Positions 16,692 to 24,226 of a stretch of 64,000 nt of DNA are shown here, in pieces. The stretch covers positions 1 through 64,000 of the forward strand of contig JAWAEW010000001.1 in NCBI GenBank assembly GCA_038891035.1. Direction: 5' to 3'. The notes under the pieces were generated by a model. The model saw only the letters and a list, made by a program, of their open reading frames with translations. It was not told the DNA's origin and ran no database searches. Each line of letters opens with the position of its first letter. The first letter of the stretch is position 1. Both the position numbers and the translations under genes were made by a program. The stretch comes from UBA10161 sp038891035 (GTDB lineage Archaea; Micrarchaeota; Micrarchaeia; Anstonellales; Anstonellaceae).

Positions 16692-19340
16692 ATGGGAGAG
16701 TGGCACTCCAAACCATTAGATAAGGTGATATCTGAACTTCAAACAAATCGGCGAGGCCTGTCTGAAGAAGAAGTCCAAAAACGGCTATCAATATATGGCA
16801 AAAACGAAATAATTGAAGCAAGAAAAGACCCATGGTTTATGCTTTTTTTGAAGCAGTTTTCCAGCCTACCAATTCTTCTTTTGCTTGCTGCTGCAACAAT
16901 TTCTCTTGTAATTGGGCTTACAATTGATGATAAAAAGCTTCTGGATGCGGTGGCAATTCTTGCAGCAATACTTATAGCAGTCACCTTCAGCTTCATCCAA
17001 GAGTATCGCGCAGAAAAGGCAATCGAGGCATTAAAGAAGCTTGTTGTGATGCGAGTATTGGTCATCCGCAATGGCAAAGAGGAAATAGTGGATTCGGCTT
17101 ACCTTGTCCCAGGGGATATAGTAGTGCTTGAGGAAGGAAGTAAGGTGCCTGCCGACATAAGGATAATTGAGGCAACTGGAAATCTGGCAGCAGAGCAGTC
17201 TGCTCTGACAGGAGAATCAGTGCCTTCTAATAAAAGGTCTGGCGTGCTTGCAAAAAACACACCGATTTCTGACCAGCATAACATGCTTTTCGCAGGAACT
17301 ACTATAGTGCGTGGAAACTGCAAAGGAGTGGTGGTAGAGACTGGAATGAATTCAGAATTTGGCAAACTTGCAGGCTATGTTGGGAAAGAAAAAGAAAAGG
17401 AAGTCAAGCTTCAACGTGACATAAATGAGCTTTCCAGGAAGCTTGGAATTGCCGGCATACTGCTTGCACTTGCATTTTTTGCAATCGGGCTTATCCGAGG
17501 GGAAAGCATAATAGATATGTTTGTTGTTGCAGTCACGCTTGCTGTTGCAGTGATTCCTGAAGGACTGCCAACCGTACTCGCAATCACCCTTGCAATTGGC
17601 GTCCAAAGGATGGCAAAGGAAAATGCGATCGTGCGCAAAATGCCTGCTGTTGAAACTTTAGGTTCTGCTACTATCATTTGCACTGACAAAACAGGAACCC
17701 TCACTCAAAACAAAATCTCTGTGGATAAACTGGTGCTTGCGCAAAACGAATATATTCCAGGCAAGCCGATTCATCCTAAAAACGCAGCCTTAAAGAGGGC
17801 AATAGAGGTGATGGTGCTTTGCAACAGAGCAGTGCACGCAAAGTCCGCAGGCAGTTCTGTATTCAGCGGCGATCCTACAGAAACTGCACTTCTTCATGCC
17901 GCGGAGGAGTTCGGCGGCTCGACAACTAAACTAAGGCAGAAATACAAATCTATAGAAGAAATTCCATTCGATTCTGGCAGGAAAATGATGAGCAGCATCC
18001 GCTCCTATAGAAAGGAAAGGTTTGCATTTGTCAAAGGAGCCCCTGAGCGCGTGCTTTCCTGTTCCTCTTCTGTTCTGATGGAATCTGGAAAGGTTTCAAG
18101 GCTTACCCAAAAGCAAAAGCACAGATTCATTACAATTGCCCATCAATTTGGACAGCAAGGTAAACGTGTGCTTGCGCTTGCATACCGCAATATAAGAAGA
18201 CTGAAAGAATACTCTGCTCAGTCAGTGGAAAAGGACTTGATTTTTGTAGGCTTAGTCAGCATGGAGGATCCTCCAAGGCCAGAGGCAGCAGAGGCAGTTT
18301 CGCTTTGTCAAATGGCAGGCATACGAGTAGTGATGATAACTGGAGATTCACTTCCTACTGCAAAAGCAATTGCAGCAAAGGTAGGCTTACTAAAAAGCGG
18401 TATGGATGCGGTGGAGGGAAGCCAACTGGAAGGAATTTCAGAGGCAGAATTCAGAAAGATACTTTCAAAGGCGACTGTCTTTGCCCGCGTCACTCCAGAG
18501 CAGAAATACAAGATAGTATCGACCTTTATGAAGATGGGACACATAGTCGCAGTGACTGGGGACGGAGTCAATGATGCCCCTGCAATAAAGAAGGCGGATA
18601 TCGGAGTGGCAATGGGAATCACAGGGACAGATGTCACAAAAGAAGTAGCAGACATAGTCCTTACAGATGACAATTTCTATTCGATTGTAAATGCAGTCCG
18701 GTACGGGCGAACTATTTTCAACAATATAAAATCCTTTGTGCGCTACCAGATTTCCACTAACGTTGCAGCTCTTTCACTTATGTTTTCTGCACCTGCCCTT
18801 TCATTCCCTCTACCTCTCTTCCCGCTTCAGCTTCTTTGGATAAACATAATGATCGACGGTCCGCCAGCACTTGCCTTGGGTGCAGAGCCACCATCTCATC
18901 ATGAGATGAAGCGGCCCCCACGCAATCCGTCTGCCCCATTTTTGAGCAAAAACCTCATCTCCTCAATCGTCTTGCTTGGGTTGCTGATGGCAGCAATTTC
19001 CCTTTTGGTTTTCAACTATTACCTTGAGTTTTATCCCCAAAAGTCACACACAGCAGTCTTTACTTTGTTTGTATTTCTGCAGCTTGCAAATGCACTCAAT
19101 TGCCGCTCAAGTCACGAGTCAATCTTCGCAAGGCCTTTTGCAAACCCATACATTTATATTGCAATTTTTGCATCTCTTGTGCTTCATCTAACAATAATTT
19201 ACTATCCTCCGCTTTCCCAAGTTTTCAAAACAGTGCCGCTCGATCTGGGAGATTTTTTGATCTTATTTGCCTCAGCTTCAACTATCATTGTATTTGAAGA
19301 GATCAAAAAGAAATTTTTCAAGCATTTGACTTTGTACTAG
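16692..19340 (+). CDS. P-type cation-transporting ATPase (calcium-pump family)
   Basis: 882 residues, the usual length for type II P-ATPases. It moves a cation, probably calcium, across the membrane using ATP. In order: an N-terminal cation ATPase domain (WHSKPLDKVISELQTNRRGLSEEEVQKRL), the actuator motif TGES, PEGLP in transmembrane helix 4, the phosphorylated Asp332 in DKTGTLT, the nucleotide-binding KGAPERVLSC, GDGVNDAPA, and C-terminal helices. Calcium is favoured over Na/K because the sequence is close to SERCA/PMCA-type pumps; this is inferred by eye. ATG 16692 lies 26 bp after the helicase gene. Confidence 0.9.
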   Translation: MGEWHSKPLDKVISELQTNRRGLSEEEVQKRLSIYGKNEIIEARKDPWFMLFLKQFSSLPILLLLAAATISLVIGLTIDDKKLLDAVAILAAILIAVTFSFIQEYRAEKAIEALKKLVVMRVLVIRNGKEEIVDSAYLVPGDIVVLEEGSKVPADIRIIEATGNLAAEQSALTGESVPSNKRSGVLAKNTPISDQHNMLFAGTTIVRGNCKGVVVETGMNSEFGKLAGYVGKEKEKEVKLQRDINELSRKLGIAGILLALAFFAIGLIRGESIIDMFVVAVTLAVAVIPEGLPTVLAITLAIGVQRMAKENAIVRKMPAVETLGSATIICTDKTGTLTQNKISVDKLVLAQNEYIPGKPIHPKNAALKRAIEVMVLCNRAVHAKSAGSSVFSGDPTETALLHAAEEFGGSTTKLRQKYKSIEEIPFDSGRKMMSSIRSYRKERFAFVKGAPERVLSCSSSVLMESGKVSRLTQKQKHRFITIAHQFGQQGKRVLALAYRNIRRLKEYSAQSVEKDLIFVGLVSMEDPPRPEAAEAVSLCQMAGIRVVMITGDSLPTAKAIAAKVGLLKSGMDAVEGSQLEGISEAEFRKILSKATVFARVTPEQKYKIVSTFMKMGHIVAVTGDGVNDAPAIKKADIGVAMGITGTDVTKEVADIVLTDDNFYSIVNAVRYGRTIFNNIKSFVRYQISTNVAALSLMFSAPALSFPLPLFPLQLLWINIMIDGPPALALGAEPPSHHEMKRPPRNPSAPFLSKNLISSIVLLGLLMAAISLLVFNYYLEFYPQKSHTAVFTLFVFLQLANALNCRSSHESIFARPFANPYIYIAIFASLVLHLTIIYYPPLSQVFKTVPLDLGDFLILFASASTIIVFEEIKKKFFKHLTLY

Positions 19341-19349
19341 GCGGTTAGC

Positions 19350-20087
19350 TTGGAGCCTAAAAAGCATTTCCTCAAAATCAAACACTTCCTTGTTTCTTAT
19401 TTTAAGAAGGCAAACAAAAAAGTTGCAGTGGTTGGGCTTTCTGGAGGACTTGATTCCTCAGTGACAGTTGCATTATGCGTGCACGCACTCGGGGCGCAAA
19501 GAGTCCTTGCCGTCCTTCTTCCTTCCTCTTCAACTCCTCCTCAGGATATGCAAGATGCCAAAATGCTTGCAAAGATGCTTTCGGTGCAAACAGTCTCTGT
19601 AAGCATTGACCCTATTTTGGAAAAATTTGAAAGCCTCAGTTTAAGTAAACTGGAAAAGGCAAACCTGTCTGCACGGATAAGAATGGCGCTACTTTATCTT
19701 TTTGCACAAAAGCAAAATGGACTAGTGGTTGGCACATCTGACAAGTCGGAGCTGATGCTGGGCTATTTTACAAAATACGGGGACGGGGCGGCAGACCTCT
19801 TGCCAATTGCAAGGCTTTACAAGTCTGAAGTAAAAGCTTTGGGGAAATTCTTGCAAATTCCGCAAAACATACTCTCAAAGCCACCCTCTCCTCAGCTTTG
19901 GAAAGGTCAGACTGCCCAAAACGAGCTTGGATTTTCATATGAAGAAGCAGATGCTGTGCTTATGGAAATTGAAAAAAAAGCAAGCAAGCATGCTCTTTAT
20001 AGGCGATTTGGAAAAAAACTGGTTGATTTGATCTTGGAAAGAATGAGACAAAACAGGCACAAGCTTCTTCTGCCCCCCTCACCTTAG
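19350..20087 (+). CDS. nadE: NAD synthase, ammonia-dependent type
   Basis: 245 residues from TTG 19350, 9 bp after the ATPase stop. Makes NAD from deamido-NAD, ammonia and ATP. Seen: the PP-loop SGGLDSSV near residue 33, LSARIRMALLYLFAQ, GTSDKSELMLGYFTKYGDGAADLLPIARLYKSEV and a C-terminal RRFGKKLVDLILERMRQNRHK. There is no glutaminase domain, so free ammonia is the nitrogen source. NadA, an early enzyme of the same pathway, is 2.6 kb downstream. The stop overlaps the convergent dephospho-CoA kinase gene by 4 bp. Confidence 0.95.
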   Translation: MEPKKHFLKIKHFLVSYFKKANKKVAVVGLSGGLDSSVTVALCVHALGAQRVLAVLLPSSSTPPQDMQDAKMLAKMLSVQTVSVSIDPILEKFESLSLSKLEKANLSARIRMALLYLFAQKQNGLVVGTSDKSELMLGYFTKYGDGAADLLPIARLYKSEVKALGKFLQIPQNILSKPPSPQLWKGQTAQNELGFSYEEADAVLMEIEKKASKHALYRRFGKKLVDLILERMRQNRHKLLLPPSP

Positions 20088-20581
20088 ACTTTCTCCATCT
20101 GCAAAATTAGCTTTGTTGCAGTTTCTGCAATATTCGGGCCAAGCTCCACCATCACCATACCAACATTAGGCTGACCGTAAATCATTGTACCTGTCTTTGC
20201 TTGTGACATTACTACAAGCGCTGCAAGGTCCTCCTCACCAACCACCAAAACAAATCCTTTCCTTTGTGAAAGGACAGTCTTTATTGCCTCTATCAGCTGT
20301 TCTGTTATATGGCCTGGTGGTGAAAGCACTACAAATGCATCTTTCACAAAGCCTGCAAGCTTTTCCTTTATTTCCTGCCCCACTTCAACGCGCTGTATCT
20401 TGAAGTCAAAAATCGAAATGTCAGGAAGGATATTTGCATCTATCAGTTCTACCGTGCATTTGTCCCCAACTGATATAATAGGCCGAGGGGCATTTAGAAG
20501 CATTTCCAATTCACTATTCTGGATTATCCTTCCAAAAGGTCTCCTTACTTCTTCTCGCATATTTTCTGGCAGTTTTAGCAT
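20084..20581 (-). CDS. GTP-dependent dephospho-CoA kinase (DUF359)
   Basis: 165 residues. The last step of archaeal CoA synthesis, phosphorylating dephospho-CoA with GTP. The sequence shows the family pattern: LPENMREEVRRPFGRI at the start, ISVGDKCTVELIDANILPDISIFDFK in the middle and VVGEEDLAALVVMSQAKTGTMIYGQPNVGMVMVE at the end. The length fits. Its start overlaps the rpiA stop (ATGCTAA), so the two are probably co-transcribed. Confidence 0.9.
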   Translation of the reverse strand: MLKLPENMREEVRRPFGRIIQNSELEMLLNAPRPIISVGDKCTVELIDANILPDISIFDFKIQRVEVGQEIKEKLAGFVKDAFVVLSPPGHITEQLIEAIKTVLSQRKGFVLVVGEEDLAALVVMSQAKTGTMIYGQPNVGMVMVELGPNIAETATKLILQMEKV

Positions 20582-21234
20582 CTGATTACCTCACATTTTC
20601 CGTTTTCATGCCCAACCAAAACAACTGGTCTTTTTTTGGCAAATATCCCGCAATCCACCACTCCAGCAATCAGCTTTATTTCTTCTTCAAGTTTTTGCGG
20701 TTTGCGCAGTTGCCCAAATTTTGCATGCAAGATGAAATTGCCATTGTCTGAAACGAATTTCTTTCCATTATCCATTCTCACTTGCACTTCTTCCGCGCCC
20801 AACCTTATCAAATCTTCCTTTACTGCTTCTTGTGCAAATGGAATTACCTCAACAGGAACTATTCCGGAGAGGCGCTTTCTCAGCTTTTCAGGCCCAATAA
20901 TTACTACAAATTTTTTTGCTCTATAATCTACTACCTTTTCTCGCACAAGCGCCCCACCCAGCCCCTTTATTAAATTTCCTTTAGGGTCAACTTGGTCTGC
21001 ACCATCCACTGCCAAATCTACTTTGCTGGCTTGCTCAAACCCTATCAGCTTTAGACCTAGGGACTTTGCCTGCCTTTCAGATGCAAAAGAGGTAGGGATG
21101 CATTCCACAAAGATGCCTTGCTTTGCAAGAAGCTCTATGAATATTGAAGCAGTACTGCCTGTGCCAAGACCTACCACCATCCCTTCCTTAACCATCTTCA
21201 CAGCAGCAGAAGCTGCAGCAAGTTTCGGGTCCAT
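20575..21234 (-). CDS. rpiA: Ribose-5-phosphate isomerase A
   Basis: 219 residues. Interconverts ribose 5-phosphate and ribulose 5-phosphate. Characteristic stretches: VGLGTGSTASIFIELL near residue 21, AVDGADQVDPKGNLIKGLGGALVREKVVDYRAKKFVVI, and KLSGIVPVEVIPFA-type sequence (KRLSGIVPVEVIPFAQEAV), with DNGNFILHAKF close to the end. Length is normal. It is followed by the overlapping dephospho-CoA kinase gene. Confidence 0.95.
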   Translation of the reverse strand: MDPKLAAASAAVKMVKEGMVVGLGTGSTASIFIELLAKQGIFVECIPTSFASERQAKSLGLKLIGFEQASKVDLAVDGADQVDPKGNLIKGLGGALVREKVVDYRAKKFVVIIGPEKLRKRLSGIVPVEVIPFAQEAVKEDLIRLGAEEVQVRMDNGKKFVSDNGNFILHAKFGQLRKPQKLEEEIKLIAGVVDCGIFAKKRPVVLVGHENGKCEVIRC

Positions 21235-21270
21235 GAAAAAACAGGCAAACCAATGGTTAAATCCTTTTTG

Positions 21271-21819
21271 CTAAAGCGTTTTGAGCAAATCCGCCTTTGT
21301 TATTATTCCAACTACCTCCCCTTTCTCGAGTACCAAAACCGCAGGATAATACTGCAGCAGCGGTACAATTGAAGAAATCGGGGCATCAGGCAGAACAGAA
21401 GGAAAAGCCTCATCCATCACATCTGCAACTTTTGCACCAGACAGGTTTTGCCCAGCAGAAAACCTTTTGACTAGGCCTTGTTCGCTAATGCTTCCGATTA
21501 TTTTCTTGCCATCGCTTACTGCAAGCTGCGAAATATTCTTTTTCCTCATCTTTGAAATAGCCTGATGAAGAGGCTGACTGACATAGGCAATCTCTACCCC
21601 ACAATGCATAATGTCCTTTGCCTTCTTTTCTTTTTGGCGCTGCATCCCTCTTATTGCATGAATTATCCTGAGTGCTTTGGAATATGTGGGCTCAACTTTA
21701 CCTGCCTCTATCTTTGCAAGTAATGATTGGGATACACCTGCGGCCTTTGAAAGCTGCTGCTGAGTAATCCCAAGCTTCAGCCTCAGCTCTTTTATAAGTC
21801 TCAAATCTTCCATCGGCAT
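21271..21819 (-). CDS. HTH plus CBS-domain-pair transcriptional regulator
   Basis: 182 residues. The N-terminus (5-55) is an XRE-type helix-turn-helix (LIKELRLKLGITQQQLSKAAGVSQSLLAKIEAGKVEPTYSKALRII). After a basic linker come two CBS domains (about 68-180: AKDIMHCGVEIAYVSQPLHQAISKM, then VADVMDEAFPSVLPDAPISSIVPLL). CBS pairs bind adenosyl compounds such as AMP, ATP or SAM. This is a common archaeal regulator architecture. Its target is unknown. The nearest operon is rpiA-dephospho-CoA kinase just downstream. Confidence 0.88.
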   Translation of the reverse strand: MPMEDLRLIKELRLKLGITQQQLSKAAGVSQSLLAKIEAGKVEPTYSKALRIIHAIRGMQRQKEKKAKDIMHCGVEIAYVSQPLHQAISKMRKKNISQLAVSDGKKIIGSISEQGLVKRFSAGQNLSGAKVADVMDEAFPSVLPDAPISSIVPLLQYYPAVLVLEKGEVVGIITKADLLKTL

Positions 21820-21844
21820 TAATCTCTCAAAGCCTGTTTTTATT

Positions 21845-22075
21845 TCATTGCATTCTGCCTTCAGAAAGCGGCCTTCGGCCGCCGAAGTCTCTGTTTTCCT
21901 GTTCTACTCTGCTTACATATTCTTCTGCCTTCTTTTTGTCATAGACTATGCCGCCTTGGATAAAAGAGCTTATTTTGCCTTCAATTACTGATTTGCAGGC
22001 AAAATAAATGTGTGTTTTTTGCGGCAGATTGGCAGATCCACCTAAATTGCTTTGTTGGAGTGAGATCCACCTCAT
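21845..22075 (-). CDS. Small protein of unknown function near the met-type palindrome
   Basis: 76 residues. Support for a real gene: a strong ribosome site (GAGGGTGATAAG just before the ATG), a TATA-like box (AAATATAAATA, about 22110-22120) at a suitable distance, and an 18-bp palindrome further upstream. The sequence has one Cys, a patch KTHIYFACKSVIEGKISSFIQGGIVYDKKKAEEYV and no signal peptide or membrane helix. The C-terminal GGRRPLSEGRMQ is unusually coded and overlaps a GC-rich patch (CGGCCTTCGGCCGCCG), so the true end may be less conserved. No family recognised. Confidence 0.55.
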   Translation of the reverse strand: MRWISLQQSNLGGSANLPQKTHIYFACKSVIEGKISSFIQGGIVYDKKKAEEYVSRVEQENRDFGGRRPLSEGRMQ

Positions 22076-22131
22076 CTTATCACCCTCTTTCTGCTGTGCC
22101 GCTTGCCCGTATTTATATTTGCTTGACCCAA

Positions 22132-22149
22132 TTATTCATATATGAATAA
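22132..22149. promoter_or_regulatory. Palindromic operator-like site, shared with the metK promoter
   Basis: TTATTCATATATGAATAA is a perfect 18-bp palindrome. Its central 16 bp recur exactly at 38465-38480 upstream of metK. It lies between the 3' end of tRNA-Met and the 76-residue gene, upstream of that gene's TATA-like box. It is probably the site of a dimeric regulator. Confidence 0.6.
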
Positions 22150-22205
22150 AGATATATTCAAAAATTCATTTTTGACTGCAAAGTGCAAAGGTGCCAAGGG
22201 CGTGA

Positions 22206-22224
22206 TTTATTCCCCTCTAAAGGG
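22206..22224 (-). other. Probable 19-nt intron in the T loop of tRNA-Met
   Basis: The insertion reads CCCTTTAGAGGGGAATAAA on the RNA strand and can form a CCCT/AGGG helix near its 5' end, as needed for a splicing-endonuclease substrate. The boundary could shift by one or two bases because flanking A residues are repeated. Confidence 0.7.
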
Positions 22225-22246
22225 TTTGAACACGCGACTTCCAGAT

Positions 22247-22331
22247 TTCTCCTTCTGCCTGCAAACCTCTCTTTGCAGGGAATGCCATTTTATATCATCG
22301 CCATCTGGCTCATCACTCATAAGTATCAGCT
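22247..22331 (-). other. 85-nt intron in the anticodon loop of tRNA-Met
   Basis: It sits at the canonical 37/38 position. The 5' exon end plus intron forms a 9-bp helix (ACTCATAAG with CTTATGAGT) that includes the anticodon. Further in, CCTGCAAA and TTTGCAGG form an 8-bp hairpin. A GTGATGA box is present but no properly placed CTGA box, so a C/D guide function is not supported. Confidence 0.7.
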
Positions 22332-22395
22332 TATGAGTCTGGCACTCTAACCAGGCTGAGTTACCTTGGCACCAATTATTTGTTGGAGGGAAAGG

Positions 22396-22404
22396 GATTA
22401 AAAG
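22396..22404. promoter_or_regulatory. Shared TATA box for tRNA-Met and RNase P RNA
   Basis: GATTAAAAG lies about 25 bp from the RNase P RNA 5' end (plus strand) and about 30 bp from the tRNA-Met 5' end (minus strand). It is the only TATA-like element in the 54-bp gap, so one box may serve both directions. Confidence 0.5.
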
Positions 22405-22424
22405 CAGTTCATCGTTTGATTTAT

Positions 22425-22677
22425 GGAGCGGCGGGAGGACGGCTCACCGCCCCATTGCGCGGAGGAAGTTCTGCCCACCGGAAAGAGTCCAAATCGCTTA
22501 AGGCGATATCGGGAACAGAAACGCAAACCACTTCCTTCTATGAGAATGACGTAAGGAGAGAAGGAAAGTCGGGTTGAAACGGCCCGTGTTTGGCAATAGG
22601 ATGCACGGTGCAAGGCCTGTTTGGCCGCTTAGTCAAATGCCGTCTGAAACAGAAGGCAGACTACCACCTGCCGCTCC
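22425..22677 (+). ncRNA. rnpB: RNase P RNA
   Basis: About 253 nt, the catalytic RNA that trims tRNA 5' leaders. Ends pair as P1 (GGAGCGGC with GCCGCTCC). Conserved region I, GGAGGAAGTTCTGCCC, pairs with GGCAGACT near the 3' end to give P4, including the extra U that forms the universal bulge. ACAGAAACGCAAACC matches conserved regions II-III, and GGTTGAAACGG resembles region IV. Compact compared with most archaeal type A RNAs. The exact 5' and 3' ends are from P1 pairing. It stands 10 bp before the nadA start. Confidence 0.9.
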
Positions 22678-22687
22678 GCGTGGAAAA

Positions 22688-23680
22688 ATGAAGTTCTCAA
22701 ACGAAGAAATAGAAAGCGAGGCAAAAAGACTTTACAGCAGCCTTGGCAGGCTTGGCTGGAGCATGGATTCTTGCAGGCTTAGCGCCCCACTTACTTTGGA
22801 AATCAACAAGCTCAAAAAGGAAAAAAATGCAATAGTGCTAGCGCACTCCTATCAAACTCCTGATATAATTTACGGCGTTGCAGATTACACCGGAGATTCG
22901 TTTGGTCTTTCAGTTCAGGCAAGCAAAACCCAAGCAGATATCATTGTCTTTGCAGGAGTCAAATTCATGGCTGAAACTGCAAAGCTTCTCAATCCGGAAA
23001 AGCGGGTGTTTTTGCCTTCTTTGGAAGCAGGCTGCTCGCTTGCAGATGGGATAAGTGCAGAAGATGTTCGAAATCTGAAAAGACAGCATCCGGACACGCC
23101 AGTGGTATGCTATATAAACACATCTGCAGAGGTAAAGGCAGAATCTGACGTATGCTGCACTAGTGCAAATGCTGCAAAAATCATCTCCTCTTTTCGTGAA
23201 AAGAAGCTGATTTTTGTGCCTGACCAGCATATGGCACAAAACCTTGCAAGACAGACCAAAAAAGAACTAATCAGCTGGCACGCCAAATGCATAGTGCATC
23301 AGGATTTCGATCAAAGAAAAATCCAGGCAATTCGAGAGGTTTTTAAAGACATAAAAGTTCTTGCCCATTCTGAATGTTCTCCTCAAGTTGCACTTGCAGC
23401 AGATTTGGTAGGGGGCACTTCTGACATGGAAAAATTTGTCGAATCTTCCGAAGCATCTTCGTTCATGCTCATTACAGAATGCGGTCTTTCTGACAGGCTT
23501 AGAGTTCGATTTCCACAAAAGCAATTCATTGGAATGTGTGCACTTTGTCCTTATATGAAGAAAAATTCTCTTCTTAGCATCTGGCAAGTCCTTTCAAAAG
23601 AGACAAATGAAATAAAAATAGATAAGCATATAGCGCAAAGGGCACAAAAGGCACTTCAAAAAATGCTGCAGCTTTCTTAG
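22688..23680 (+). CDS. nadA: Quinolinate synthase
   Basis: 330 residues from ATG 22688; the longer frame from 22574 runs through RNase P RNA and is false. Condenses iminoaspartate with dihydroxyacetone phosphate to quinolinate, using a [4Fe-4S] cluster held by three Cys. Seen: AIVLAHSYQTPDIIYGVADYTGDSFGLS, FAGVKFMAETAKLLNP, PSLEAGCSLAD (first Cys), VCYINTSAEVKAESDVCCTSANA, HSECSPQV, ITECGLSDRL (second Cys) and GMCALCPYMKKN (third). No ribosome site or TATA box fits between RNase P RNA and the ATG, so it may be expressed from the RNase P promoter. NadB and NadC are not in the window. Confidence 0.93.
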   Translation: MKFSNEEIESEAKRLYSSLGRLGWSMDSCRLSAPLTLEINKLKKEKNAIVLAHSYQTPDIIYGVADYTGDSFGLSVQASKTQADIIVFAGVKFMAETAKLLNPEKRVFLPSLEAGCSLADGISAEDVRNLKRQHPDTPVVCYINTSAEVKAESDVCCTSANAAKIISSFREKKLIFVPDQHMAQNLARQTKKELISWHAKCIVHQDFDQRKIQAIREVFKDIKVLAHSECSPQVALAADLVGGTSDMEKFVESSEASSFMLITECGLSDRLRVRFPQKQFIGMCALCPYMKKNSLLSIWQVLSKETNEIKIDKHIAQRAQKALQKMLQLS

Positions 23681-23874
23681 TCTGATCCTTTATTAAGTTT
23701 GGAAAGTAGTATAAATACCATCACAGCCGCAATCAGGCCTGCAAGATAAGGAGCATATTCTTCTTCAAAAAAAGTTACATTCTCAGTCCACTGCCACCAA
23801 ATCAAATACCCGACCACAAAAGAAAGCAGAGCCTTGGCAATCCCTATTGCAGCCTTAGTCTTGTCTGATCCCAT
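23677..23874 (-). CDS. Small membrane protein with two transmembrane helices
   Basis: 65 residues from ATG 23874 (MGSDKTKAAIG); a longer frame to 23916 exists but crosses a likely TATA box. Helices: AAIGIAKALLSFVVGYLIWW and YAPYLAGLIAAVMVFILLS, separated by an acidic loop (ENVTFFEEE). Ends with KLNKGSD. The stop overlaps the convergent nadA stop by 4 bp. Function unknown. Confidence 0.6.
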   Translation of the reverse strand: MGSDKTKAAIGIAKALLSFVVGYLIWWQWTENVTFFEEEYAPYLAGLIAAVMVFILLSKLNKGSD

Positions 23875-24000
23875 ACTAGCTGTTTCTTTAATAAATATTA
23901 AAACAGTTTCACTCAAATTTTACCTTGTCGAAAGGATTTAGTTTAAAACATTTTTCTTCTCTATCGTAAAGCTTCCATTTTTTTGGGAGGGTGAGTATAA

Positions 24001-24225
24001 ATGGCAGAGAAAAGACCTTTTGATATCCTCAACAGTGCGCTCAACAATACAGTAGTGGTTGGCCTTAAAGGAGGACGCGAACTTCGGGGCACCATGGTCT
24101 CTTACGATGTTCATATGAACATAGTGTTGGAGAAGGCCGAACATTTGGAAGATGGACAAGTAAAGCGAGGCTTGGGTACAGTTTTGATCAGAGGAGACTC
24201 TGTTGTTTATATTTCTCCTTCTTAG
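24001..24225 (+). CDS. Sm-like archaeal protein (Lsm)
   Basis: 74 residues. Forms a heptameric ring that binds U-rich RNA and takes part in RNA processing. The Sm1 motif (NNTVVVGLKGGRELRGTMVSYDVHMNIVLEKAE) and Sm2 motif (LGTVLIRGDSVVYISP) are complete. RBS GGGAGGGTGAG precedes the ATG, with a TATA-like TTAGTTTAAAACA at about 23938-23950. tRNA-Ala starts one base after the stop codon, so both are almost certainly on one transcript. Confidence 0.95.
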   Translation: MAEKRPFDILNSALNNTVVVGLKGGRELRGTMVSYDVHMNIVLEKAEHLEDGQVKRGLGTVLIRGDSVVYISPS

Positions 24226-24226
24226 A

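Larger units (their letters stand above)
22192..22370 (-). tRNA. tRNA-Met(CAT), elongator type, with two apparent introns
   Basis: Acceptor GCCAAGG (5') pairs with CCTTGGC (3'), discriminator A. D stem ACTC/GAGT, anticodon stem CCAGA/TCTGG, T stem GCGTG/CACGC. The anticodon loop reads CT-CAT-A, then an 85-nt insertion (22247-22331, position 37/38). The T loop starts TTCAAA but carries a 19-nt insertion (22206-22224) before its last base. With both removed, a standard 75-nt tRNA results. A G1-C72 pair and A73 suit elongator Met; tRNA-Ile2, which also has a CAT gene anticodon, is not excluded. Intron ends are estimates from the folded tRNA. The 3' CCA is not encoded. Confidence 0.85.

Noticed and set aside
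22247..22331. C/D-box guide RNA inside the tRNA-Met intron
   Set aside because: A GTGATGA C-like box is present, but the only CTGA precedes it and no D box follows in a correct position.
22574..22687. N-terminal extension of nadA
   Set aside because: This stretch is conserved RNase P RNA (CR IV/V region), not protein.
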